Source: Sphingomonas sp. PP-CE-1G-424 (lineage in GTDB: Bacteria > Pseudomonadota > Alphaproteobacteria > Sphingomonadales > Sphingomonadaceae). From it: a stretch of DNA of 64,000 nt. Positions 8,267 to 16,565 of this stretch are shown here, piece after piece. The stretch is taken from contig NZ_SLXW01000001.1 of the NCBI RefSeq assembly GCF_004341085.1, forward strand, positions 434,001 to 498,000. The letters are read 5' to 3'. Each line of letters begins with the position of its first letter. The stretch's first letter is position 1. The notes under the pieces were generated by a model. That model saw only the letters and a list, made by a program, of their open reading frames with translations, was not told where the DNA came from and searched no databases. Both the position numbers and the translations under genes were made by a program.

Positions 8267-10756
8267 TTGGACACGGCGACGCACACCGCGCCCCTTTTCG
8301 ACGCGATGATCCATGCCGAGCGCTGGATCGCCGACTATTGCGCGCGCAGCACCAGCGCCGACGTGCTCTGCCCCGCTGAAGACGGTAGCGCCGACCCGGC
8401 CTGGGCGGCGATGTTCGCCGAGCTCGCGATGGTCGCCTCGGACGACCTCGGCCACATTCGCGAACGCGTCCAGCGGCATGCGGTCGACATCGGCACCGGC
8501 TTCCGCATCGCCGACGAACCCGATGAGCGCCCGTGGCCCGTCTCGCCCGTACCCTTGCTGATCGAGGCCGGCGAATGGGCCGGGATCGAGCGCGGCGTGA
8601 TCCAGCGCGCGACGTTGATGGAGACGGTGATCGCCGACCTCTACGGAGAGGGAAAGCTGGTCGCCGACGGCCACATCCCCGCCGCGCTGGTCACCGGCAG
8701 CCCGTTCTTCCTGCGACCGATGGTCGGGCTCGACCCGCCCGGCGGCCGCCATCTCGATTTCATCGCGATCGATCTCGGCCGCGGGCCGACCGGCGAGTGG
8801 CGCGTGCTCGCCGATCACCTCCGCGCGCCCGCTGGTGCTGGTTACGCGCTGGAGAACCGTATCGCCGTCAGCCGGACGCTCGGCGGGTTGCAGGATCGGC
8901 TCAACGTCCAGCGGCATGCGCCGTTCTTCGCCGCGTTCCGTGCCGGGATCGCGGCGATGTGCAAGCGGACCGACCCGCGGATCGGGCTGCTGACGCCGGG
9001 CCGGTTCAACCCGAGCTATCCCGAGCAGGCGCATCTTGCGCGCTATCTGGGGCTGTTGCTGGTCGAGGGCGCCGATCTCGCCGCGCTCGAGGACAAGGTG
9101 TATGTCCGCACCATCGGTGGGCTCAAGCGGATCGATGCGCTGTGGCGGCGGCTCGACCCGCGGCTGCTCGATCCGCTGGCGTTCGACACGCATTCGCAGA
9201 TCGGCGTTCCCGGGCTGATCGATGCCTATGCCGCTGGCAACGTCGTGCTGTCGAACGCGCCGGGCTCGGCGGTATTGGAGGCGCCGGCATTCTCGGCGTT
9301 CCTGCCACAGCTGGCAAAGTCGCTGCTCGGCGAAGACCTGCTGCTGCCCAACATCGCGACGTGGTGGTGTGGGCAGGACGGCGCGCGGGCGCAGGTCGAC
9401 GCCAATTTCGACCGCCTGCTGATCGGTCCGGCGTTCCATTCGCGGCCTCTCGGCATGACCGGCGGCCCGGTCACGGGCACGGATATCACCGGCGAGGACC
9501 GAGCGCGTCTGCTCGCCGATATGGCGAATAGGCCGCAGGATTATGTCGGGCAGGAGCTGGTCCAGCTCTCGACGATGCCGGTCGTCGTTGGCGATGCACT
9601 CGTCCCCCGCCCCTTCACCCTGCGCGTCTTCGCGGCGCGTAACGGCGACGGCGAATGGACCGTCCTTCCCGGCGGGTTCGCGCGGATCGGCGAGCATCCC
9701 GACGCGCGAGCGGCGGTAATGGGCGAAGGCATCTGGTCCGCCGACGTCTGCATCTATGGTGCCGAGCCGGTCGCGCCCGTGTCGTTGCTGACCGCCGCGG
9801 ACTCGCTTCAGGTGCGGCGCAATCCGGGGACGTTGCCGAGCCGGGTAGCGGACAATTTCTACTGGCTCGGGCGCTATCTGGAGCGCGGCGAGGCTCTGCT
9901 CGGCGCGATCCGCGTGATGCTCGGCAATTCGATCGACGTCGACGGCGGCGCTGTGCTGTCGCCCACCACTGTCGGCAAGCTGGTCGGGCTGATCGTCGGG
10001 GCGGGCAGCGCGCCACATCCGCCGAGCTTGCGCCGCGCCGACCTGACCGCGCTCGCCCGCACCGCGATGGAGGACGAGCGCTGGCAGTCGATCCTCACGC
10101 TCAACCGCCATGCGCGCGAGATCGGCGAAGGCTCGCGCGACCGGTTGTCGGCGGACATGGTGCGGTTGCTCGAGGCGCCCTTCCCGACGCATCGCGGGAT
10201 GCTGGAGCGGGCGGGGTCGCTGCAACGGCGCTACGCGGCGATCGCGGGGTTGTCGGCGGAGCATATGGGACGGACGGCGGCGTGGCGCTTTCACGATCTC
10301 GGGCGACGGATCGAGCGGGCGATGGCGATGGCGCGCGCGATCCGGTTGTTCGGGATGCCGGGGGCGTCACCGGACGATCTGTCGGTGCTGCTCGACCTGG
10401 CCGACAGCCAGATCAGTTATCGGCAGCGCTATCCGACCGGGATCGCTCGCGTGCCGGTGATGGATCTGGTGGCGCTCGATCCGGGCAATCCGCGCAGCCT
10501 CGCGTTTTCGGCGGAGCGGATCGCGGCGCGACTGGCGGAGTTGCCCGTGCTGAGCGACGACGAGATGGCGGAGCCGCAACAGGCGCAAGCGACCGGGTTG
10601 CAGGCGATCGTGATGACTGCGACGGCCGCGGAGCTGGATGCGGAGACGCTGGGGGATATCGAGCGGCGCTTGGGAGCGGTGTCGGATGCGCTGGCGCGGC
10701 GGTATTTCCTGCAGGGTGCGGAGCCGTTGCGGACTAGCGGGCTGACGTTGGCGTGA
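8267..10756 (+). CDS. circularly permuted ATP-grasp / alpha-E domain fusion protein
   Basis: An 829-residue protein joining two domains usually encoded by neighbouring genes. Residues 1 to about 500 form a circularly permuted type 2 ATP-grasp domain (DUF404/DUF407 class; RVLADHLRAPAGAGYALENR, LLTPGRFNPSYPEQAHLARYLG, VLSNAPGSAVLE). From about 515 comes an alpha-E helical domain (SRVADNFYWLGRYLERGE). Such genes commonly sit next to a transglutaminase, as here, and are proposed to form a peptide synthesis and processing system; no substrate is established. The start is TTG at 8267; a later in-frame ATG would remove about 13 residues. The transglutaminase follows across a repeat. Confidence 0.9.
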   Translation: MDTATHTAPLFDAMIHAERWIADYCARSTSADVLCPAEDGSADPAWAAMFAELAMVASDDLGHIRERVQRHAVDIGTGFRIADEPDERPWPVSPVPLLIEAGEWAGIERGVIQRATLMETVIADLYGEGKLVADGHIPAALVTGSPFFLRPMVGLDPPGGRHLDFIAIDLGRGPTGEWRVLADHLRAPAGAGYALENRIAVSRTLGGLQDRLNVQRHAPFFAAFRAGIAAMCKRTDPRIGLLTPGRFNPSYPEQAHLARYLGLLLVEGADLAALEDKVYVRTIGGLKRIDALWRRLDPRLLDPLAFDTHSQIGVPGLIDAYAAGNVVLSNAPGSAVLEAPAFSAFLPQLAKSLLGEDLLLPNIATWWCGQDGARAQVDANFDRLLIGPAFHSRPLGMTGGPVTGTDITGEDRARLLADMANRPQDYVGQELVQLSTMPVVVGDALVPRPFTLRVFAARNGDGEWTVLPGGFARIGEHPDARAAVMGEGIWSADVCIYGAEPVAPVSLLTAADSLQVRRNPGTLPSRVADNFYWLGRYLERGEALLGAIRVMLGNSIDVDGGAVLSPTTVGKLVGLIVGAGSAPHPPSLRRADLTALARTAMEDERWQSILTLNRHAREIGEGSRDRLSADMVRLLEAPFPTHRGMLERAGSLQRRYAAIAGLSAEHMGRTAAWRFHDLGRRIERAMAMARAIRLFGMPGASPDDLSVLLDLADSQISYRQRYPTGIARVPVMDLVALDPGNPRSLAFSAERIAARLAELPVLSDDEMAEPQQAQATGLQAIVMTATAAELDAETLGDIERRLGAVSDALARRYFLQGAEPLRTSGLTLA

Positions 10757-10771
10757 GGGGCGTGACGCTGC

Positions 10772-10906
10772 AAATCCTCCCCGGTACGGGGAGGGGGACC
10801 ATGCAGCGCATGGTGGAGGGGGCTCTCCACCAGCGCATTGTTCGTGGCGCCCCCCCTCCACCACCAGCAAGCTGGCGGTCCCCCTCCCCGTGCCGGGGAG
10901 GATTTT
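10772..10906. repeat. palindromic repeat type C supplying a ribosome binding site
   Basis: It is the same element as at 5986-6141 inside ligD, with ends AAATCCTCCCCGG and CCGGGGAGGATTTT. Its last bases, GGGGAGGATTTTC, run straight into the ATG of the transglutaminase gene at 10908, so the terminal GGGGAGGA of the repeat is the Shine-Dalgarno sequence. Confidence 0.8.
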
Positions 10907-10907
10907 C

Positions 10908-11801
10908 ATGATCTACGACATTCGCCACGTCACGACGTTCGATTATGGCGCGAGCGTGAAGTTTGCGCGGTGCAATCTGCGGTTGAAGCCGATCGACTGG
11001 CCGGGGCAGCATCTGGATAGCTATGCGCTGTCGGTGCATCCGGCCGGGCGTACCAGCGCGGCGCGGGCAGAGGCGGGGCTGGCCAACGTGACGCGATTGG
11101 TCGTCGACAGCCCGGTTCGCCACCTGACGATCGAGAGCCGGTCGCGGATGACGGTGGATCGCCTCGTGCCGGTGCCCGATGCGAGCGATCCGACGCTGGG
11201 CGAGATCGCGGCGATGGCGCGGGCGAGCACCGATCTTTCCGCGGCGAGTCCGGCGAATTATATCTATCCTTCGCCGCTGATCCCGCTCGACCAGGCGATC
11301 GCCGACTATTGCGCGGTCGATCTCGACCCTTCGCGCGGCGCGCTGGAAGCCGGGATCGCGCTTGCGCGTCGGATCCAGGTTGAGTTCGAATTCGATGCGG
11401 ACGCGACGCTGGTCGATACGCCGCCGCACGAGGCGTTCCTCCAGCGCAAGGGCGTGTGCCAGGATTTCGCGCAGATCATGATCACCGGCTTGCGCGCGGC
11501 TGGCCTGCCCGCCGCGTATGCGTCGGGGTATATCCGGACGATCCCACCCGAGGGTCAGCCGCGGCTGGTCGGGGCGGATGCGACGCATGCGTGGGTGCTG
11601 CTATGGTGCGGGCCGGTGCGCGGCTGGGTCGGGGTAGATCCGACCAACGGGATCTGGATGGCGAGCGATCACATCGTGATGGCGGTCGGGCGGGATTATG
11701 CCGAGATCGCGCCGGTGGATGGGGTGGTGCTCGGGTCGGGGGCGCAGAACATGGATGTGAGCGTGGATGTCGCGCCTTTGGATGAGACTACTCAGGCCTA
11801 A
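10908..11801 (+). CDS. transglutaminase family protein
   Basis: A 297-residue protein with an N-terminal beta domain (YDIRHVTTFDYGASVKFARC) followed by a papain-like transglutaminase core. The catalytic Cys is in GVCQDFAQ (about residue 184), the His in DATHAWV (about 227) and the Asp in VGVDPTNG (about 244). Bacterial relatives act as peptidases or amide-transferring enzymes and associate with the ATP-grasp/alpha-E proteins, as here. The ATG at 10908 is chosen because the repeat-derived GGGGAGGA lies six bases upstream. There is no signal peptide, so it is probably cytoplasmic. Confidence 0.9.
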   Translation: MIYDIRHVTTFDYGASVKFARCNLRLKPIDWPGQHLDSYALSVHPAGRTSAARAEAGLANVTRLVVDSPVRHLTIESRSRMTVDRLVPVPDASDPTLGEIAAMARASTDLSAASPANYIYPSPLIPLDQAIADYCAVDLDPSRGALEAGIALARRIQVEFEFDADATLVDTPPHEAFLQRKGVCQDFAQIMITGLRAAGLPAAYASGYIRTIPPEGQPRLVGADATHAWVLLWCGPVRGWVGVDPTNGIWMASDHIVMAVGRDYAEIAPVDGVVLGSGAQNMDVSVDVAPLDETTQA

Positions 11802-11815
11802 ACTTCCGAACCCGC

Positions 11816-11890
11816 TCTCCCGCGAAGGCAAGAGTCCAGGCCACAAGCGTCATCCATTGTTACCCTGGGCTCCCGCTTTCGCGGGAGAAC
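11816..11890. repeat. palindromic repeat, CCCGCGAAGGCGGG type
   Basis: TCTCCCGCGAAGGC at the left and GCTTTCGCGGGAGA at the right are near-perfect inverse arms around a centre of about 45 bases. It lies between the ends of the convergent transglutaminase and small-protein genes, where it could form a bidirectional hairpin in the transcripts. Confidence 0.65.
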
Positions 11891-11916
11891 ACGGTGGGGT
11901 CTGGCGTGTAGCGGTC

Positions 11917-12057
11917 TTACTTCTCGTCGTGCGGGTTCGGATACGAGCCACCGCCGCTCTCTCCGCTCTTGTCCTTGGCCGGCGCGTTGTTAACGCCGTC
12001 CTTCTCCTTCGCGCCGTCGTCGTTCTTCGGCACGCCCTGCATCGGTTGTTTGGTCAT
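11917..12057 (-). CDS. small hydrophilic protein, unknown function
   Basis: A 46-residue protein beginning M-T-K-Q-P-M-Q-G-V-P-K, very rich in Lys, Asp, Glu, Gly and Asn and ending in SYPNPHDEK. It has no hydrophobic segment and is probably disordered. A GAGAGGAA ribosome binding site six to ten bases before the ATG at 12057 supports this start rather than the longer in-frame extension. The composition resembles small stress or desiccation-related proteins, but I do not recognise a family. It is divergent from the dnaJ-type gene. Confidence 0.6.
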   Translation of the reverse strand: MTKQPMQGVPKNDDGAKEKDGVNNAPAKDKSGESGGGSYPNPHDEK

Positions 12058-12151
12058 GATCGTTCCTCTCGTGCAACCAAACACCCCGCGCGCAATTGCG
12101 TTGCGGACGCCCTCGCCCCACATAGACGCGCAAGTTAGAATGGGGACGTAA

Positions 12152-13087
12152 GTGGCCGATCCGTACAAGACTCTGGGTGTAGCGCGAGACGCGACCGAAG
12201 CCGACATCAAGAAGGCGTACCGCAAGCTCGCAAAGGAGCTTCACCCCGATCGCAACAAGGACAATCCGAAGGCGTCGGAGCGGTTCAGCACCGTCACCAA
12301 CGCGTACGACCTGCTGAACGACAAGGACAAGCGCGCACGGTTCGATCGCGGCGAGATCGACGGCGAGGGCAACCCGGCATCACCGTTCGGCTTCGGCGGC
12401 GGCGGCGGGCGACCGCAGCCCGGCGGAGGCTTCCGCAGCGAGGGCTATGAGAGCGGCGCCGGCGGGGCCGACATGAGCGATATCTTCGAAGGGCTGTTCG
12501 GCGGCGCGCAGCGGGGCGGCGGCGGCGGGTTCTCCGGCGGCTTCGGTCGGCGCCCGCAGCCCAGGGGCGAGAATGCCGCGTATCGCCTGCAGGTCCCGTT
12601 TGTCGAGGCGGCGACGCTGGAGCCGCAGCGCGTGACGCTGGCAGACGGCAAGACGCTCGATCTCAAGCTCCCCGCAGGCGTCGAGAGCGGCACGCAGATG
12701 AAGCTCGCCGGCAAGGGCGAGCAGGGTCCGGGCGGCGCAGGCGATGCGATCCTGACGATCGAGGTCCAGCCGCACAAGTTCTTCACGCGCGACGGCGACG
12801 ACGTCCGCCTCGACCTTCCGATCACGCTCGCCGAGGCGGTGCTGGGCGGTTCGGTCAAGGCACCGACGGTCGACAAGCCGGTGATGCTGACGATTCCCAA
12901 GGGCACGACCTCGGGCAAGACGCTGCGCCTCAAGGGCAAGGGTTTCCACAAGAAAGGCGGCACGCGAGGCGACCAGTTGGTCACGCTGATGATCGACATT
13001 CCAGCCAGCGATCCGGCGCTGACCGCGTTCGTCGAAGGCTGGGATGGGCGCAACGCGGGGAACCCGCGGGGGGCCATGGGCGTCTGA
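12152..13087 (+). CDS. DnaJ C-terminal domain co-chaperone (CbpA-like)
   Basis: A 311-residue class B J-protein. The J-domain occupies residues 3-68, with HPD at about 31-33 (KELHPDRNKD). A Gly/Phe-rich linker with GGGGG runs stretches to about 135. A two-part C-terminal substrate-binding domain follows (YRLQVPFVEAATLEPQRV, VRLDLPITLAEAVLGG, KTLRLKGKGFHKKGG). There is no CxxCxGxG zinc finger, which excludes true DnaJ. It should stimulate a DnaK ATPase. It starts with GTG at 12152. The YihY gene begins seven bases after its stop. Confidence 0.92.
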   Translation: MADPYKTLGVARDATEADIKKAYRKLAKELHPDRNKDNPKASERFSTVTNAYDLLNDKDKRARFDRGEIDGEGNPASPFGFGGGGGRPQPGGGFRSEGYESGAGGADMSDIFEGLFGGAQRGGGGGFSGGFGRRPQPRGENAAYRLQVPFVEAATLEPQRVTLADGKTLDLKLPAGVESGTQMKLAGKGEQGPGGAGDAILTIEVQPHKFFTRDGDDVRLDLPITLAEAVLGGSVKAPTVDKPVMLTIPKGTTSGKTLRLKGKGFHKKGGTRGDQLVTLMIDIPASDPALTAFVEGWDGRNAGNPRGAMGV

Positions 13088-13094
13088 ACGCCTT

Positions 13095-14045
13095 GTGAAT
13101 GATAATACCCTAACGCCCGAAGCGCGCGCGCACGATCATGGTGCGACGCGCGCCCGTCTCACTCGTGGCATGGCGAAGGTCAGGCCAGGCAGTTACGCGT
13201 TCGAGGTTTTCAAACGCGCGGCCGTCGGCGTGTTCAACGATGGCTTCATCCACGCGGGGAACCTCGCCTATCTCGCGTTGATGACGGTGTTTCCGTTCTT
13301 CATCGTCGCTGCGGCGATCCTGTCGATCTTTGGGCAGAGCGTCGAGACGGTGCGCGCGGTCGAATCGTTCCTCAACGTCCTGCCGCCCAACGTCGGCGAC
13401 CTGTTGCGCAAGCCGATCGCCGACGTGCTTGCCGCGCGGACCGGGTCGCTGTTGTGGCTCGGTGCGCTCGTCGGACTTTGGACGGTCGGCAGCTTCGTCG
13501 AGACGATCCGCGACATCTTCCACCGTGCGTACGGGATCAAGGCAACCGCGCCGTTCTGGAAATCGCGGCTCGGATCGTCCGCGGTGATCATCCTGTCGGT
13601 GGTGATCGCGCTGCTGTCGTTCCTCGTCCAGGGTATCCTGACCGCGGCGGAGCAGTTCATCTACCGGCTCGTGCCGTTCGCACAGGACGCTGCCGGGTGG
13701 GTCGGTCTCTCTCGTCTTATCCCCGGCCTGCTCATGTTCGGCGCGCTGTACCTGCTGTTCTATTCGGTGACGCCGTCGCGCTATCGGTATTCGAAGTGCC
13801 GCAAATGGCCGGGCGCGCTGTTCACCACCGCCTGGTGGGTCAGCGCGACTGCGTTGCTGCCGGTGATCCTGTCGCGGCTGGGCGGGTACGACCTCACCTA
13901 TGGCAGCTTGGCGGGTGTCGTCATCATGCTGTTATTTTTCTATGTCATCGGGCTCGGGCTTGTATTCGGCGCGCATCTCAACGCGGCACTGGCGGAACCA
14001 CCCGAAACAACGCTAGAGCAGCCTGCTACGGATATGCAGGTATAG
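13095..14045 (+). CDS. YihY/BrkB family inner-membrane protein
   Basis: An integral membrane protein of up to 316 aa with about six transmembrane helices, including GNLAYLALMTVFPFFIVAAA, LWLGALVGLW, AVIILSVVIALLSFLV, LLMFGALYLLFY and VVIMLLFFYVIGLGLVFGA. These features, with the family segment TYGSLAGVVIMLLFFY, place it in the YihY/BrkB group. Older names (ribonuclease BN, virulence factor) are not reliable functions; transport has been suggested. The start is either GTG 13095, seven bases after the J-protein gene, or ATG 13170; I chose the first on position only. fabI follows eleven bases later. Confidence 0.9.
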   Translation: MNDNTLTPEARAHDHGATRARLTRGMAKVRPGSYAFEVFKRAAVGVFNDGFIHAGNLAYLALMTVFPFFIVAAAILSIFGQSVETVRAVESFLNVLPPNVGDLLRKPIADVLAARTGSLLWLGALVGLWTVGSFVETIRDIFHRAYGIKATAPFWKSRLGSSAVIILSVVIALLSFLVQGILTAAEQFIYRLVPFAQDAAGWVGLSRLIPGLLMFGALYLLFYSVTPSRYRYSKCRKWPGALFTTAWWVSATALLPVILSRLGGYDLTYGSLAGVVIMLLFFYVIGLGLVFGAHLNAALAEPPETTLEQPATDMQV

Positions 14046-14056
14046 GCGGGGACGGC

Positions 14057-14860
14057 GTGAACGGTTTGATGGCGGGCAAGCGTGGGCTGATCATGGGCTT
14101 GGCGAACGACAAGTCGCTGGCCTGGGGGATCGCCAAGAAGCTGTCCGAAGCGGGTGCGGAACTCGCGTTCAGCTACCAGGGCGAGACGATGGAGAAGCGC
14201 GTCCGCCCGCTTGCCGAGCAACTGGGCGTGGCGCGGCTGTTCGATTGCGACGTGTCGGACATGGGCGCGCTGGATGCGACCTTCGACAAGCTCGCCGAGG
14301 AATGGCCGACGATCGACTTCGTCGTCCACGCGATCGGCTTTTCAGACAAGAACGAACTGCGCGGGCGGTTCGTCGATACCAGCCTCGACAATTTCCTCAT
14401 GACGATGAACATCTCGGTCTATTCGTTCGTCGCGGTGGCGCAGCGCGCGGCCAAGATGATGACCGAGGGCGGCGCGATGCTGACGCTCAGCTATTACGGC
14501 GCGGAGAAGGTTATTCCGCATTACAACGTGATGGGGGTCGCGAAGGCGGCGCTGGAGACGAGCGTGCAGTATCTCGCGGTCGACCTCGGCCGCGACAACA
14601 TCCGCGTGAATGCGATCTCGGCGGGTCCGATCAAGACGCTGGCGGCGAGCGGGATCGGCGATTTCCGCCTGATCCTGAAGTGGAACGAGCTGAACTCGCC
14701 GCTGAAGCGCAACGTGACGATTGACGATGTCGGCGGCGCGGGGCTGTACCTGCTGAGCGACCTGGCTTCGGGCGTCACGGGCGAAACGCACCACGTCGAC
14801 GCCGGCTACAACGTGATCGGCATGAAAGCTGAAGACGCCCCCGATATCGCTTTGGCTTGA
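14057..14860 (+). CDS. fabI: enoyl-[acyl-carrier-protein] reductase FabI
   Basis: An NADH-dependent reductase for the last step of each fatty-acid elongation cycle, 267 aa, cytoplasmic. It has the FabI form of the short-chain dehydrogenase fold: GLANDKSLAWGIAKKL for dinucleotide binding, AIGFSDKNELRG, then the catalytic Tyr-x6-Lys in HYNVMGVAKAALE and SAGPIKTLAASGI. It is the usual target of triclosan-like inhibitors. GTG 14057 is chosen because GGCGGGGA lies at a good distance; ATG 14069 is an alternative. Its stop overlaps the following DUF4160 start (TGATG), implying coupled translation. Confidence 0.95.
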   Translation: MNGLMAGKRGLIMGLANDKSLAWGIAKKLSEAGAELAFSYQGETMEKRVRPLAEQLGVARLFDCDVSDMGALDATFDKLAEEWPTIDFVVHAIGFSDKNELRGRFVDTSLDNFLMTMNISVYSFVAVAQRAAKMMTEGGAMLTLSYYGAEKVIPHYNVMGVAKAALETSVQYLAVDLGRDNIRVNAISAGPIKTLAASGIGDFRLILKWNELNSPLKRNVTIDDVGGAGLYLLSDLASGVTGETHHVDAGYNVIGMKAEDAPDIALA

Positions 14861-15108
14861 TGCCGACCGTCCTCCGGCTACATGGCCTGCGGTTCATGAT
14901 CTTCCTCGACGATCACGCACCGGCTCATGTCCACGTATTCGGAGACGGCGAAGCGAAGATCGAGATCGGAGGCGACGGGCGGTCTCCGCGCATGATATAT
15001 GCGGAAGGACTGAGCGGAGCGATGCAGCGGCGTGCGCTTGCCGCCGTCGCTCAGAACCAGACAATGCTGCTGATGAAATGGGTCGAAATCCATGACCGAG
15101 CTGACTGA
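14860..15108 (+). CDS. DUF4160 protein, possible toxin-antitoxin partner
   Basis: An 82-residue protein matching the DUF4160 pattern: M-P-T-V-L-R, then GLRFMIFLDDHAPAHVHVFG with the conserved HxPxHVHV, then KIEIGGDG and a C-terminal helix. DUF4160 genes are very often followed by DUF2442 genes, as here, and the pair is regarded as a putative toxin-antitoxin-like module without firm experimental proof. The start overlaps the fabI stop (TGATG), and its own end overlaps the next gene by 17 bases. Such coupling to fabI and aroC is unusual for a mobile cassette. Confidence 0.8.
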   Translation: MPTVLRLHGLRFMIFLDDHAPAHVHVFGDGEAKIEIGGDGRSPRMIYAEGLSGAMQRRALAAVAQNQTMLLMKWVEIHDRAD

Positions 15109-15445
15109 CGAAGACATCCTGGCTGCGAACGAACGCGGTCGCATCGCAATGGCGACCAAGCCCCGGGCGAAGAGCGCGCGCTACGATCGCGACCAGGATC
15201 GTATCGTGGTCGATCTGGTGAACGGATCGACGTTCGCGTTCCCCCCGCACCTGTTGCAGGGCTTCGATCGCGCGACCCCGGATCAAATCGCGGAAGTCGA
15301 AATCTTGGGCGTCGGATTCGGTTTGCATTGGGAATCGCTGGACGCGGACTTTACCGTGGCTGGACTCATGGCGGGTCGTTTCGGCACGGCGCGTTACATG
15401 GCAAAGCGGTTCGGCGCCGCCTGGGACGCGGTCGCAGCGGAATGA
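15092..15445 (+). CDS. DUF2442 protein, partner of DUF4160
   Basis: A 117-residue protein. The DUF2442 core is at about 28-105: [30 protein letters not shown] followed by [25 protein letters not shown]. The N-terminal 25 residues are a charged helix. In paired loci this protein is the likely regulator or antidote of the DUF4160 partner, by gene order and context only. It overlaps both neighbours: 17 bases with DUF4160 and an ATGA with aroC. The three genes must therefore be translated from one message with fabI. Confidence 0.8.
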   Translation: MTELTDEDILAANERGRIAMATKPRAKSARYDRDQDRIVVDLVNGSTFAFPPHLLQGFDRATPDQIAEVEILGVGFGLHWESLDADFTVAGLMAGRFGTARYMAKRFGAAWDAVAAE

Positions 15446-16509
15446 GCTTCAATACGTTCGGACGGCTGTTCCGCTTCACCACATGGGGCGAATCCCATGG
15501 CCCTGCGCTAGGTGCGATCGTCGACGGGTGCCCGCCTGGCATCCCGCTGACCGAGGCCGATATCCAACCCTGGCTGGACAAGCGTCGCCCCGGGACTTCC
15601 CGCTTCACCACGCAGCGGCGCGAGCCGGATACGGTCCGCATCCTCTCGGGCGTGTTCGAGGGACGCACGACGGGGACGCCGATCAGCCTGATGATCGAGA
15701 ATGTCGACCAGCGTTCGAAGGACTATTCGGACGTCGCCAAGGCCTATCGCCCCGGCCACGCCGACTATGCCTATGACGCGAAATACGGGTTTCGCGATTT
15801 TCGGGGTGGTGGCCGGTCGTCGGCGCGCGAGACCGCCGCGCGTGTCGCCGCCGGTGCGGTCGCGCGGCTCGTCGTTCCGCAGGTCCGCGTCCGCGCGTGG
15901 GTCGAGGCGATCGGTGGCGATGCGATCGATCCGGCCAACTTCGACGATGCGCAGATCGACCAGAACCCGTTTTTCTGTCCCGACGCCGAGGCCGCGCTCC
16001 GCTGGGAGGCGCTCGTCGACGCGGCACGCAAGTCAGGCTCGTCGCTCGGTGCGGTGATCGCGTGCGAGGCGACCGGCGTGCCCGCAGGCTGGGGCGCGCC
16101 GCTCTATGCCAAACTCGACTCCGAACTCGCCTCCGCCTGCATGAGCATCAACGCCGTCAAGGGCATCGAGATCGGCGACGGGTTCGCGGCTGCCGCGCTG
16201 TCGGGCGAGGCGAATGCCGATCCGATGCGGCCGGGCGTCGATGGCCCGGAGTTTCTCGCCAACCATGCCGGCGGTATTGCTGGAGGCATCGCGACCGGCC
16301 AGCCGATCACCTTGCGCGTGGCGTTCAAGCCGACCAGCTCGATCCTCACCCCGGTCGAGACGATCAGCCCGACCGGCGAGGCCGCCACGATCGCCACCAA
16401 GGGCCGTCACGATCCGTGCGTCGGCATCCGCGGAGTCCCCGTGGTCGAGGCGATGGTGGCGCTTGTGCTGGCCGACCAGGCATTGCTGCATCGGGGCCAG
16501 TGCGGCTGA
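15442..16509 (+). CDS. aroC: chorismate synthase
   Basis: It converts 5-enolpyruvylshikimate 3-phosphate to chorismate using reduced FMN, the last step of the shikimate pathway. The 355-residue length and the signatures [50 protein letters not shown] and [17 protein letters not shown] are all diagnostic. The start M-S-F-N-T-F-G-R at 15442 overlaps the DUF2442 stop (ATGA). A possible general-stress promoter begins right after its stop codon, so the next gene is probably independently transcribed. Confidence 0.96.
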   Translation: MSFNTFGRLFRFTTWGESHGPALGAIVDGCPPGIPLTEADIQPWLDKRRPGTSRFTTQRREPDTVRILSGVFEGRTTGTPISLMIENVDQRSKDYSDVAKAYRPGHADYAYDAKYGFRDFRGGGRSSARETAARVAAGAVARLVVPQVRVRAWVEAIGGDAIDPANFDDAQIDQNPFFCPDAEAALRWEALVDAARKSGSSLGAVIACEATGVPAGWGAPLYAKLDSELASACMSINAVKGIEIGDGFAAAALSGEANADPMRPGVDGPEFLANHAGGIAGGIATGQPITLRVAFKPTSSILTPVETISPTGEAATIATKGRHDPCVGIRGVPVVEAMVALVLADQALLHRGQCG

Positions 16510-16513
16510 CGAC

Positions 16514-16538
16514 GGAACATAAGCAGGACTGAAACGCT
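16514..16538 (+). promoter_or_regulatory. possible EcfG (general stress response) promoter
   Basis: GGAAC at 16514-16518 and CGCT at 16535-16538 are separated by 16 bases. The general-stress promoters of alphaproteobacteria read GGAAC, 16-17 bases, CGTT, so this is a match with one change. It lies between the aroC stop and the secreted Gly/Thr-rich gene, leaving a leader of about 20 bases with a GGAGAG ribosome binding site. Confidence 0.4.
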
Positions 16539-16565
16539 TGCGCTTCAATAACATAGGAGAGCGAA

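Noticed and set aside
7715..10294. An 859-codon minus-strand open frame opposite ligD and the ATP-grasp gene
   Set aside because: It crosses two real plus-strand genes and an intergenic repeat region and has shadow-like composition.
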